Assembly: GCA_002392525.1 (NCBI GenBank)
Contig: DGHE01000141.1
Coordinates: 6,921-13,629, forward strand
Source of the DNA: Bacteroidales bacterium UBA3856
GTDB taxonomy: Bacteria; Bacteroidota; Bacteroidia; Bacteroidales; UBA932
Reading direction: 5' to 3'
Length of the DNA stretch: 6,709 nt
This document shows positions 1 through 6,709 of the stretch, piece after piece. The notes beneath the pieces were generated by a model. That model searched no databases, was not told the origin of the DNA, and saw nothing but the letters and a program-made list of their open reading frames with translations. Every line of letters starts with the position of its first letter. Position 1 is the stretch's first letter. The position numbers were made by a program, and so were the translations under genes.

Positions 1-780
1 TTCCACCAGAACGGTCTCACCCTCACCTACTTCGCCGACGAATTCACCGAGCGCAGCGCCACCGGTATCAACTCCATGCCTTTCAACGTTTGGAACCTGG
101 TAGCCGTCATCGCCATCGTATATGCTCTGTTCTCTATCTTTGACAAGGAGACCAGCAGCAAGGGCAAGTGGATCGGCACCGGCGTGGTCGCCCTCGCCTG
201 TGCCTACCTCGTCTGGCAGTACAGCCGCATCAGCGGCGCCATCGAGATCAGCGCCCCTATTTTCCAGCACTTCAACCCCTTCTATGTGGTAGCCCTCACG
301 CCGGTTTCCCTGGCCGTGTTCGGTTCCCGGGCCAAGAAGGGCAAGGAGCCCTCTGCACCTCGCAAGATTGCATACGGTATGCTGGTAGCGGCCATCGCGT
401 TTGCCCTCCTGGCTTTCGCCTCCATCGGCCTCAATACGCCTGACGTACAGGCTGCCGCCCGCGCAGCCGGCGCCCCCGAGACCCTGGTCTCCCCGTACTG
501 GCTCATCTCCGTCTATCTCATCCTCACCTTCGGCGAACTGCTGCTGAGCCCCATGGGCATCTCCTTCGTGTCCAAGGTAGCTCCGCCCAAGTACAAGGGT
601 ATGATGATGGGTATGTGGTTCGTCGCCACAGCTCTGGGTAACCTCCTGGTGCAAGTAGGCGGTCACCTCTGGGGCAACATCCCCCTGTGGGTGGTCTGGT
701 CCGTGTTCCTGGGCGTCTGCGTGATCAGCGCCATCTTCATGTTCGCCATGATGAAGAAACTGGAAGCAGCTACCGAATAA
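1..780 (+). CDS. POT/PTR-family proton-coupled peptide transporter, C-terminal part (5' end outside window)
   Basis: The reading frame is open from base 1 and ends at TAA 778-780, leaving the last 259 residues. This inner-membrane protein should import di- or tripeptides with protons. The fragment opens with the FHQNGLT segment that I associate with Bacteroidota POT proteins. It then has about seven hydrophobic segments, near residues 31-47, 58-74, 93-109, 122-143, 166-186, 203-221 and 229-251. Two family signatures are visible: FNPFYVV at 91-97, and FGELLLSPMG at 177-186 followed by a Met-rich MMMGMWF helix at 201-207. A basic loop (SRAKKGKE, 109-116) separates two helices, and the tail KKLEAATE is polar and probably cytoplasmic. 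The substrate-binding N-terminal half, including the usual ExxER motif, is not in the window. The ATG at 76 is internal, not a start. The family is confident; peptide specificity is inferred from family. Confidence 0.9.
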   Translation, partial: FHQNGLTLTYFADEFTERSATGINSMPFNVWNLVAVIAIVYALFSIFDKETSSKGKWIGTGVVALACAYLVWQYSRISGAIEISAPIFQHFNPFYVVALTPVSLAVFGSRAKKGKEPSAPRKIAYGMLVAAIAFALLAFASIGLNTPDVQAAARAAGAPETLVSPYWLISVYLILTFGELLLSPMGISFVSKVAPPKYKGMMMGMWFVATALGNLLVQVGGHLWGNIPLWVVWSVFLGVCVISAIFMFAMMKKLEAATE

Positions 781-1476
781 GTGCCAAGACTGTATATCAT
801 ATCGGGTCCAAACGGCTCCGGGAAAACCACCGCTTCGTACGGCGTGCTCCCGGAGCTGCTGGACTGCAGCGAGTTCGTCAATTCCGACGAATTCGCCAAG
901 CATCTGTCGCCCTTCGCCCCCGAAAGCGCCTACGTCACTGCCAGCCGCCTGATGCTGCGCAAGGTCAAGTACCTGTTTGACCGCAGGGAGGATTTCTGCA
1001 TAGAGACCACGCTGGCTACGCGCGCCCTTCTCAAGATGGCGCGCAACGCCCAGGCCAAAGGCTACTATGTAACCGTTCTCTACCTGTGGCTGAACAAGCC
1101 AGAGATTGCCATTGAACGGGTGGCCAAACGCGTGCGTGCCGGCGGCCACGACATCCCGGAAGAAACCATCCGGCGCCGCTACCAGATGGGCCTCAACTAC
1201 CTGTTCCACGAGTACATGCAAACCTGCGACAAATGGATCCTCGCCGACAACTCCGAGCCTCCCTTCGAGGTCATCGCAGAGGGCTCCAAAAAAGGACTCA
1301 TTATCCGGGACATGGAAAAGTACAACAAGATCCGAAGCCTGGTGACAGACCAAATGACCCTTCCCACACCGCTCGAAAACGTGGCGGAACTCATTGCCAA
1401 GGAAATATCCAAGGCTCCGCTCGCCCACGACGGCGTACCTTATCAAAGCGATCAACAGAAGAATGATCAACCCTAA
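781..1476 (+). CDS. Zeta-toxin-like P-loop kinase / AAA-type ATPase
   Basis: This is a 231-residue cytoplasmic nucleotide-binding protein of the zeta toxin-like kinase group. Visible motifs are Walker A GPNGSGKTT (9-17), FVNSDEFAKHLSPF (32-45) with the candidate catalytic Asp36, FCIETTLATR (72-81) with Glu75, and an arginine-rich lid, RVRAGGHDIPEETIRRRY (117-134), that should contact phosphates. Canonical zeta/PezT toxins phosphorylate UDP-N-acetylglucosamine. Many chromosomal relatives in Bacteroidota are uncharacterised, so the substrate is unknown. The start is GTG at 781. It directly follows the transporter TAA in the same frame, the next in-frame ATG (952) would delete Walker A, and starting at 781 gives the expected short lead before beta strand 1. 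There is no clear ribosome binding site, so translation is probably coupled to the transporter. The 3' end overlaps tldD. No epsilon-type antitoxin gene is present on either side. Confidence 0.85.
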   Translation: MPRLYIISGPNGSGKTTASYGVLPELLDCSEFVNSDEFAKHLSPFAPESAYVTASRLMLRKVKYLFDRREDFCIETTLATRALLKMARNAQAKGYYVTVLYLWLNKPEIAIERVAKRVRAGGHDIPEETIRRRYQMGLNYLFHEYMQTCDKWILADNSEPPFEVIAEGSKKGLIIRDMEKYNKIRSLVTDQMTLPTPLENVAELIAKEISKAPLAHDGVPYQSDQQKNDQP

Positions 1477-2899
1477 ATCGTATTATTTTGACATTTTCCA
1501 GGTGGACACCCCTGTGCTGGACCGCCTGACGGAAGAGGGACTTCGCAGTGGCGGCAGCTACTGCGACCTCTTTTTTGAGAACACCACTTATGGCAGCCTC
1601 CTCCTCAGGGACGGCGCCGTCACATCGGGCGGCAACCACGTAGATTTTGGCGTGGGTATCCGCGTACTTGCCGGAGAAAAAACCGGCTACGCATACTCCG
1701 AGAGCACCGCGTGGCCCGACATGGCCGCCTGTGCCCGCGCCGCCGCGCAGATTGCATCGGCCCCGGTGGACGTGAGTCCGTACGGGACGCGCAATCCCAG
1801 CCGCGGAGAGCCCAACCCCGCCGCCGACCGCTATCCCATCCGTGAGCCCTGGCGCGGCGTTCCCATGAGCACGTTCCTCCCCTTTCTCCAAAAGTTGGAG
1901 GCCGATATCAAGCGCCGCGACACCCGCATTGTGAAGGTCATCGTCAACCTGGCGTTCCAGGTGAGCGACATCCTTATGTACAACTCCTCCAAGGAGCTCA
2001 AGTGGGATACGCGTCCCATGGGCAGCGTCTCGGTCTCGGTGGTGTTCCAGCAAGGAACCCAGACCGAGAACAAATCCACGTCCCGCAGTTTCCGCTGCGG
2101 AGCCGAGATGCTTTCGGACGCCCTTGTAGAGGAAATGGCCTCAGAAGTAGTAAAAGGCATTGACGACCGCTTTGCCGCCAAACGCCCCAAAGGCGGCCAG
2201 ATGCCCGTAGTGATGGGCGCCGGTGCTTCCGGCATCCTCCTGCACGAGGCTATGGGCCATGCCTTCGAGGCCGATTTCAACCGAAAAGGCACGTCCATCT
2301 TTGCCGATAAAATGGGCAAGCAAATCTGCCCCCGCGGCATCCAGATCATTGACGACGGAACCCTGGCCGGCAACCGCGGCTCCCTCAACTTCGACGACGA
2401 AGGCATCCCCGGCCAGAAAACCTACATGGTGGAAGACGGTGTTCTCACCAGCTACCTCCACGACCGCATATCGGCCGCCCACTACGGCGTACGACCCACC
2501 GGCAACGGCCGCCGCGAGAGCTTCCGCTACGCTCCCCTGCCCCGCATGAGGGCCACTTACATGGAAAGCGGCAACGCCAAGGCCGATGACCTCATTGCCA
2601 GCGTATCCAAGGGCATCTACGTAGACGAATTCTCCAACGGACAGGTTCAGATTGGCGAAGGCGACTTCACCTTCTACGTCAAGTCCGGCTACCTCATCGA
2701 GAACGGCCGCCTCACGCAGCCCGTGAAGGACATCAACATCATCGGCAACGGTCCCGAGGCCCTCGCCGACATGCAGGGGGTGGCCGATGACCTTTCCGTA
2801 GACCCCGGCGCCTGGACCTGCGGCAAGGAGCAGTCTGTTCCTGTCTCCTGCGGCATCCCCACGGTGCTCATCCGGAGCCTCACCGTGGGCGGGGAGTAG
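1463..2899 (+). CDS. tldD: TldD, catalytic subunit of the TldD/TldE metalloprotease
   Basis: This 478-residue protein has the expected TldD length and carries the metalloprotease motif HEAMGH at 261-266: His261 and His266 as zinc ligands, Glu262 catalytic. Cys453 in the C-terminal CGKE segment matches the third metal ligand known for E. coli TldD. Other conserved blocks are GNGRRES (347-353), PLPRM just after it, and a terminal LTVGG. TldD pairs with TldE in a cytoplasmic protease that cuts unfolded or small peptides; in E. coli it matures microcin B17 and has been linked to CcdA degradation. I chose ATG 1463 because the frame upstream of it is the kinase tail read in another frame. A longer TTG start at 1394 would add 23 unconvincing residues. 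The ATG sits 14 bases inside the kinase gene, so translation is probably coupled. The local substrate is unknown. Confidence 0.95.
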   Translation: MINPKSYYFDIFQVDTPVLDRLTEEGLRSGGSYCDLFFENTTYGSLLLRDGAVTSGGNHVDFGVGIRVLAGEKTGYAYSESTAWPDMAACARAAAQIASAPVDVSPYGTRNPSRGEPNPAADRYPIREPWRGVPMSTFLPFLQKLEADIKRRDTRIVKVIVNLAFQVSDILMYNSSKELKWDTRPMGSVSVSVVFQQGTQTENKSTSRSFRCGAEMLSDALVEEMASEVVKGIDDRFAAKRPKGGQMPVVMGAGASGILLHEAMGHAFEADFNRKGTSIFADKMGKQICPRGIQIIDDGTLAGNRGSLNFDDEGIPGQKTYMVEDGVLTSYLHDRISAAHYGVRPTGNGRRESFRYAPLPRMRATYMESGNAKADDLIASVSKGIYVDEFSNGQVQIGEGDFTFYVKSGYLIENGRLTQPVKDINIIGNGPEALADMQGVADDLSVDPGAWTCGKEQSVPVSCGIPTVLIRSLTVGGE

Positions 2900-3008
2900 G
2901 GCATCGGCCTTTGGCATCGCGCACGGCCGTGATGCGGGAAGCGCTGAATATTAATTAGTTACAGAATTTCTCCCTGTAGAAAACGAGGGGGAGAATTTTA
3001 ACAAACAC
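2900..3008 (+). promoter_or_regulatory. tldD-tldE spacer with small inverted repeats; possible tldE leader
   Basis: The first 40 bases are GC-rich and contain the perfect 10-base palindrome CACGGCCGTG (2922-2931), flanked by GCAT and ATGC, a possible weak hairpin after tldD without a T tract. From 2946 the spacer becomes AT-rich. It holds TACAG (2960-2964) and CTGTA (2974-2978) separated by nine bases, an operator-like dyad. It also has a second, overlapping stem in which CTCCC (2970-2974) pairs with GGGAG (2989-2993), with extra A-T pairs outside. No good TAnnTTTG promoter box was found. The base composition suggests a leader or promoter for tldE, but nothing here proves it. Confidence 0.3.
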
Positions 3009-4352
3009 ATGATAGACAATAAGTTACACATCACGCTCACGGAGGAGGAAATCGCGCTGGCCAAGCATTGCCTGGCCTTTGCGCAGCAGGAAGGTGCCCA
3101 GAAGGTGCGCATTACGCTTTCCAAAACCCTCATGAACCTCATCGGCGTACTTAACGGAGAGGTGGACAAGACCGCTCATGCGCTGGACCGCAGCCTGCAG
3201 CTCCAGCTGTTTGTAGACGGCAAGTTTGGCACGTTCTCCTCCAACCGCCTGGAACAGGAGGGGCTGGAAGCCTTCATCCGGGAAGCCATCGGCACGGTGC
3301 GCATGCTTCAGGCCGATGCCTGCCGCGCCCTCCCCGCACCGGAGCGCCTGGAAAAAGGCGCCACCGAAGGCACCGAGCTGGGCCTGTATGACACCGAATA
3401 TGAGTCCCTCACGGCCGAAAAACGCCGGGAGATGGCCCTCCGCTCCATGGCCTGGCCCCGGGAAGGCCTCATTTCCGAGGAAGGAGAATACTCAGACTCT
3501 GTCTTCGATTCCCTGACCATTGACTCCCAGGGCCTCTATGCCCGCCACACGGAGACGTCCTTCGAGATTGGATACGAATCTACCGTGGAAGATGCGGAAG
3601 GCAACCATCTGTCCAGCTACTGGTGGGATGCGACTCCCCGCCTCAAAGACCTGCAGCTGGAAGGCTGTGCCGAGAAAGCCTACGAGCGCGCGATGGCTCA
3701 AATCGGTCCCGTAGATATTCCCAGCGGGAAATACACGCTCATTGTGGACAGCGAATGCGCCTCCAAACTGCTTACGCCCGTTCTGAATGCCCTCGGCGGC
3801 TTTGCCCTGCAGCAGAAGAATTCGTTCCTGACGGACAGCCTGGACAAGAAACTCTTCCCTTCCGAGCTCACTATCCTGGATGCGCCCCGCACGGCTGGCG
3901 ACACCGGCTGCCGCCTCTTTGACAGCGAAGGCGTTGCCACCCGCGAGATGCCCATCATCGAAAAGGGCGTGGTCAAAACCTACTTCCTCAACACCTATAT
4001 CTCCCGGAAGATGGCGATGGAACCTACCATCGAGGATGCCACACGCATAAAAGTGATGCCCATAGGCGGCTGCAAAACGCAGGAAGACGTACTGGAGAAA
4101 GTGCAGGACGGCATTCTGGTCACCGGCTTCAACGGCGGCAATTCCAATCCGGCTACAGGTAACTTCTCATACGGAATAGAGGGCTTCCGCATCCAAGGCG
4201 GAAAGAAGGTGCATCCCGTCCGCGAGATGCTCATCACCGGTAATTTCCTGGACCTGTGGAACAAACTCCTCGTGGCAGCAGAGGACGCCCGCCCCTGCCT
4301 TAGCAAACTCATTCCCACCCTGGCCTTCGCCGATATTGACTTCAGTGCGTAA
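3009..4352 (+). CDS. tldE: TldE (PmbA), non-catalytic partner of TldD
   Basis: This is a 447-residue protein of usual TldE/PmbA length. The family match rests on the C-terminal domain: a GFNGGNSNPATG block starting at residue 373, then FSYGIEGF, HPVREM and ITGNFLDLWNKL. It has no HExxxH motif, as expected for TldE, which in E. coli forms a heterodimer with zinc-bearing TldD and helps build the substrate channel. The start ATG 3009 is preceded by an A-rich stretch (AACAAACAC) rather than a Shine-Dalgarno sequence, normal for Bacteroidota. The next in-frame Met is about 38 residues in and would cut into the N-terminal domain. It lies 109 bases after tldD, so the pair is adjacent but not tightly coupled. 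A GC-rich hairpin follows its stop. Confidence 0.93.
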   Translation: MIDNKLHITLTEEEIALAKHCLAFAQQEGAQKVRITLSKTLMNLIGVLNGEVDKTAHALDRSLQLQLFVDGKFGTFSSNRLEQEGLEAFIREAIGTVRMLQADACRALPAPERLEKGATEGTELGLYDTEYESLTAEKRREMALRSMAWPREGLISEEGEYSDSVFDSLTIDSQGLYARHTETSFEIGYESTVEDAEGNHLSSYWWDATPRLKDLQLEGCAEKAYERAMAQIGPVDIPSGKYTLIVDSECASKLLTPVLNALGGFALQQKNSFLTDSLDKKLFPSELTILDAPRTAGDTGCRLFDSEGVATREMPIIEKGVVKTYFLNTYISRKMAMEPTIEDATRIKVMPIGGCKTQEDVLEKVQDGILVTGFNGGNSNPATGNFSYGIEGFRIQGGKKVHPVREMLITGNFLDLWNKLLVAAEDARPCLSKLIPTLAFADIDFSA

Positions 4353-4355
4353 AGT

Positions 4356-4374
4356 CCCTCCCCCGAGGGGAGGG
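4356..4374 (+). terminator. GC-rich hairpin after tldE, terminator-like
   Basis: CCCTCCCC (4356-4363) pairs perfectly with GGGGAGGG (4367-4374) around a three-base loop (CGA), and a T-G wobble can extend it by one pair. It begins three bases after the tldE stop. It is followed by GGTAACGTATATAATTATTT rather than a clean T run, so it is an atypical intrinsic terminator. It could equally be a stabilising 3' hairpin or a small dispersed repeat. Confidence 0.45.
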
Positions 4375-4404
4375 GGTAACGTATATAATTATTTCATTTG
4401 AAAA

Positions 4405-5415
4405 ATGAAAACCGCCGTCGTCATACTCAATTACAACACAAGGGATTACCTGAGCAAGTTCCTGCCCGGGCTCATCGCTTCCTGCAAAGGTCTGGACGCG
4501 CAGGTCATTGTGGCCGACAACGCCTCCCGCGACGACTCCGTCACCCTTATGAAAACCGTGTTCCCGGATGTCCGGCTCATTGAACTGGACCAAAACTACG
4601 GCTTTACGGGCGGCTACAACCGGGCCCTGGCGCAGGTGGAGGCAGAGTACTTTGTCCTCATCAACTCCGACATCGAAGTACCGGAAGAGTGGCTGAAGAC
4701 TCTGGTGGAATGGATGGACGCCCACCCGGACTGCGGTGCCTGCGGACCCAAGCTCATTTCCTACTACGAGCGAGATACGTTTGAGTATGCCGGCGCGGCC
4801 GGAGGCCTTCTGGACAAGTACGGCTATCCCTTCTGCCGCGGCCGTCTCATGCAGCATGTGGATAAGGACCACGGCCAGTACGACGAACCCGCCAATGTTT
4901 TATGGTGCAGCGGTGCCTGCCTCATGGTTCGCGCCAGCCTCTGGAAGGAGCTGGGCGGCCTGGACGAGCGTTTCTTCGCCCACATGGAGGAAATTGACTT
5001 TTGCTGGCGCCTCCAGCTGAGAGGCTGGAAAGTGACGGTGGTGCCCAAGTCCTATGTGTACCACATCGGCGGAGGCACCCTTCCCAACGAGTCCCCCTTC
5101 AAGCTGCGCCTGAACTTCCGCAACAACCTCCTCATGCTGGAGAACAATCTGCCGGCAACATTTGCGGCCCGCGGCTGCAGCGAGAAATCGGCCCGGTTCA
5201 GAACCCGCGTCCGCATCTTCCTCCGCATGTGCCTGGACGGACTGTCGGCTCTGGTCTATCTTTTCACAGGCCGATGGCGTTTCTTCAAGGCCGTATATGA
5301 CGCGCACATCGAATACCGCAAGCTCCGCCGCCGCGGCCCCATCCCCGCCACGCCGCATCTCCCCATCGGCCTATATCCCGGTTGGATTGTTCCGAAAGGA
5401 CTACTCCAGAAATAG
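4405..5415 (+). CDS. Family 2 glycosyltransferase (rhamnosyltransferase-like, GT-A fold)
   Basis: This 336-residue protein should transfer a sugar from a nucleotide donor to a cell-envelope glycan on the cytoplasmic face of the membrane. The GT-A domain is clear: VVILNYN (5-11), VADNAS (36-41), NYGFTGGYN (64-72), the metal-binding NSD (87-89), WCSGACLMVR (167-176), and the acidic EEIDFCWR block (195-202) with likely catalytic acid, then YHIGGG (219-224). This pattern resembles WbbL-type rhamnosyltransferases, but donor and acceptor cannot be read from sequence. A C-terminal hydrophobic stretch (271-288) between basic segments could be a membrane-associating helix. ATG 4405 is preceded by AAAA and gives the typical MKTAVVILNYN start. 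No other sugar genes are nearby, so it stands as a single-gene unit between the tldE hairpin and the palindrome. Confidence 0.9.
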   Translation: MKTAVVILNYNTRDYLSKFLPGLIASCKGLDAQVIVADNASRDDSVTLMKTVFPDVRLIELDQNYGFTGGYNRALAQVEAEYFVLINSDIEVPEEWLKTLVEWMDAHPDCGACGPKLISYYERDTFEYAGAAGGLLDKYGYPFCRGRLMQHVDKDHGQYDEPANVLWCSGACLMVRASLWKELGGLDERFFAHMEEIDFCWRLQLRGWKVTVVPKSYVYHIGGGTLPNESPFKLRLNFRNNLLMLENNLPATFAARGCSEKSARFRTRVRIFLRMCLDGLSALVYLFTGRWRFFKAVYDAHIEYRKLRRRGPIPATPHLPIGLYPGWIVPKGLLQK

Positions 5416-5447
5416 CCCACCGTCGAACCCTCATAAAACGCCTGTCT

Positions 5448-5511
5448 ATTAAGCACTTAACTTTTTCTCTTTAGGCTGCAGCGCCTAAAGAGAAAAAGTT
5501 ACATGCTTAAT
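5448..5511. repeat. 64-base near-perfect palindrome between the glycosyltransferase and trkA
   Basis: The inner arms 5459-5476 and 5483-5500 are exact reverse complements (18 base pairs, from AACTTTTTCTC to TTTAGGC) around a six-base loop TGCAGC. One more T-A pair, two mismatches and then eight more pairs (ATTAAGCA 5448-5455 with TGCTTAAT 5504-5511) extend it, giving 27 pairs out of 29 positions. The T run is in the left arm and the A run in the right arm, on both strands, and no T run follows, which is the reverse of a classical intrinsic terminator. It could be a 3' stem protecting the glycosyltransferase mRNA, an unusual terminator, a cruciform site or a copy of a dispersed palindromic repeat. 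Confidence 0.9.
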
Positions 5512-5575
5512 TCATAGAACTTTACGACCGATGCGCAAATTCAGCTCAAGCGTTACGGGTATCATTCTTTTTTAG

Positions 5576-5583
5576 TATCTTTG
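5576..5583 (+). promoter_or_regulatory. Bacteroidota-type -7 promoter element for trkA
   Basis: TATCTTTG matches the Bacteroidota housekeeping -7 consensus TAnnTTTG exactly. It ends 20 bases before the trkA ATG, implying a short leader of roughly 10-20 bases. The -33 region is poor: TTAC at 5553-5556 is at the right spacing but matches TTTG at only two positions. A T run (5568-5573) lies just upstream. The exact -7 match, position and orientation make it a credible trkA promoter. Confidence 0.7.
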
Positions 5584-5603
5584 CAAATTAAAGATGTTTT
5601 CGC

Positions 5604-6709
5604 ATGAAGATTATCATAGAAGGCGCAGGACAGGTAGGATCGCATTTGGCCAAGATGCTTAGCGCGGAAGGCAGCGAGATCACCGTCATCGATCCGGACC
5701 CGGAGCGTATCCGGGCCCTTATGTCCACCGCCGACGTAGCCACCATCTTGGGGCAGCCCTCCAAGATCGGTCTCCTCACGGAGGCCGGCTGCGCCCATGC
5801 AGATCTTTTCATCGCCGTGAACCCCACCATGAACCAGAGCGTGAACATCGTGAGCGCCCTTCTGGCCAAAAAACTGGGAACCAAGCGTGTTATTGCCCGT
5901 ATAGACGACGAAACCTATCTGGCCCCCGAGAACAAACTCCTGTTCAAGGACATGGGCATGGACATGATGTTCTTCCCCGAAAAAAGTGCCTCCGACGAAA
6001 TCCTGGACATGCTGCGCCACAGCGCCGCGACGGACTCCATGGACTTTGCCCGCGGAAAACTGCAGCTCGCCGTCTTCAAACTGGACGACGACTCCCCCCT
6101 CCTGGACATGAACGTGAAGGACTTCGCCCACGCGGTGAAGGAAAAGCACCCGGAGGCCGAGTTCCGTATCGTCGCCATCTCCCGCGGCGGAAAGACCATC
6201 ATCCCCAGCTTCGACACGCCCTTCAAGGACCATGACTACCTGTACATCATCACGCTGCGTGACGGCCTGCCGGCCCTGACCAAATTCCTGGGCAAGGACA
6301 AGGTGGACGTACGCCGTGTCATGATCCTCGGCGGCAGCGAAATCGGCCAGATGGTCGCAACCCGCCTCGCCGCCCAGAAAATCGACGACATCAAGATCAT
6401 CGACATCGACGCCCAGAAATGCCGGAAGCTCTCCGAGAACCTCCCCGACGTCGTGAGCGTCGCCAACGGGGACGTGCGCAACACGGATTTCCTCCAGGAA
6501 GAGGACATCCGCAACTACCACGCCGTACTGGCCGTCACCGGCCATGACGAGACCAACATCCTCTCCTGCGTAGTGGCCAAGAAGCTGGGCGTCCCGCGCG
6601 TCATCGCCCAGGTGGAGAACCTGGAATATGTGCGCCTCGCGGAGGAAATGGGCGTGGACAGCGTCGTGAACAAGAAACTCACCACCGCCAGCCGCATCTT
6701 CAAGTTCAC
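5604..6709 (+). CDS. trkA: TrkA, regulatory NAD-binding subunit of the Trk potassium uptake system (3' end outside window)
   Basis: The frame is open from ATG 5604 to the window edge, giving 368 residues of a protein that is usually about 445-460 long. TrkA is a cytoplasmic, peripheral subunit that binds NAD(H) and/or ATP and gates the TrkH/TrkG potassium channel. It is built as two RCK repeats. The first Rossmann motif is GAGQVG (7-12), with acidic Asp30 ending strand 2 in VIDPDPERI. A first RCK-C region follows at about 150-220. The second Rossmann domain starts at ILGGSEIG (241-248), where the third glycine of GxGxxG is Ser245, then IIDID (265-269) and GDVRN (289-293). The start fits the family's usual MKIIIxGAG opening, and the ATG at 5594 is out of frame. 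A Bacteroidota promoter lies just upstream. The missing end should hold the second RCK-C domain; trkH may follow. Confidence 0.93.
   Translation, partial: MKIIIEGAGQVGSHLAKMLSAEGSEITVIDPDPERIRALMSTADVATILGQPSKIGLLTEAGCAHADLFIAVNPTMNQSVNIVSALLAKKLGTKRVIARIDDETYLAPENKLLFKDMGMDMMFFPEKSASDEILDMLRHSAATDSMDFARGKLQLAVFKLDDDSPLLDMNVKDFAHAVKEKHPEAEFRIVAISRGGKTIIPSFDTPFKDHDYLYIITLRDGLPALTKFLGKDKVDVRRVMILGGSEIGQMVATRLAAQKIDDIKIIDIDAQKCRKLSENLPDVVSVANGDVRNTDFLQEEDIRNYHAVLAVTGHDETNILSCVVAKKLGVPRVIAQVENLEYVRLAEEMGVDSVVNKKLTTASRIFKF

Noticed and set aside
1394..1462. N-terminal extension of TldD from TTG 1394
   Set aside because: The 23 added residues are the kinase 3' end read in another frame, and family members begin near the ATG at 1463.
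2141..2917. 258-residue minus-strand open frame opposite tldD, and others of similar kind
   Set aside because: It is a shadow of tldD, whose motifs (HEAMGH, GNGRRES, Cys453) are unambiguous in the + frame. No start signal or family features were seen in the shadow.
2901..2919. Direct repeat GGCATCG at 2900-2906 and 2913-2919
   Set aside because: Two seven-base copies in GC-rich DNA are too short to separate from chance.
4405..5415. Membership of a polysaccharide gene cluster
   Set aside because: Only one sugar gene is present. Neighbours are tldE and trkA, so a capsule or O-antigen locus is not supported by this window.
5562..6545. 327-residue open frame on the minus strand across trkA
   Set aside because: It lies opposite a clearly recognisable trkA, has low-complexity Val/Gly/His-rich composition and resembles no family. 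High-GC codon bias commonly opens the antisense frame.

Overview
The window reads as chromosomal DNA from a GC-rich member of the Bacteroidota, probably Bacteroidales. The protein families have a Bacteroidales-like look (peptide/H+ symporter, zeta-like kinase, TldD, TldE, TrkA). Codons strongly favour G/C at third positions. Starts lack clear Shine-Dalgarno sequences, and one spacer carries an exact match to the Bacteroidota -7 promoter consensus TAnnTTTG. No taxonomic search was possible, so this assignment is inference.

All six genes lie on the + strand. Positions 1-2899 form one tight block. It holds the 3' end of a POT-family peptide transporter, a zeta-toxin-like P-loop kinase whose GTG start directly abuts the transporter stop in the same frame, and tldD, whose ATG overlaps the kinase by 14 bases. 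After a 109-base AT-rich spacer with small inverted repeats comes tldE (3009-4352), the non-catalytic partner of TldD. A GC-rich hairpin follows tldE by three bases. Next is a family 2 glycosyltransferase (4405-5415). The 188-base spacer after it holds a 64-base near-perfect palindrome and then the promoter for trkA. The trkA gene (from 5604) runs off the right edge.

Functionally, TldD and TldE are expected to form one cytoplasmic metalloprotease. The peptide importer and a peptide-degrading protease share a transcription unit, which could fit peptide use, though this is only suggestive. The zeta-like kinase has no recognisable antitoxin beside it. Its coupling to TldD is the most thought-provoking context here, because E. 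coli TldD/E has been linked to degradation of the CcdA antitoxin. The glycosyltransferase and trkA look like independent units of envelope sugar assembly and potassium uptake.

No CRISPR array, RNA gene, insertion sequence or phage gene was seen. I see no clear new multi-gene system. The best leads are the palindrome at 5448-5511 and the zero-gap, same-frame transporter/kinase junction. No gene-free stretch exceeds 188 bases.
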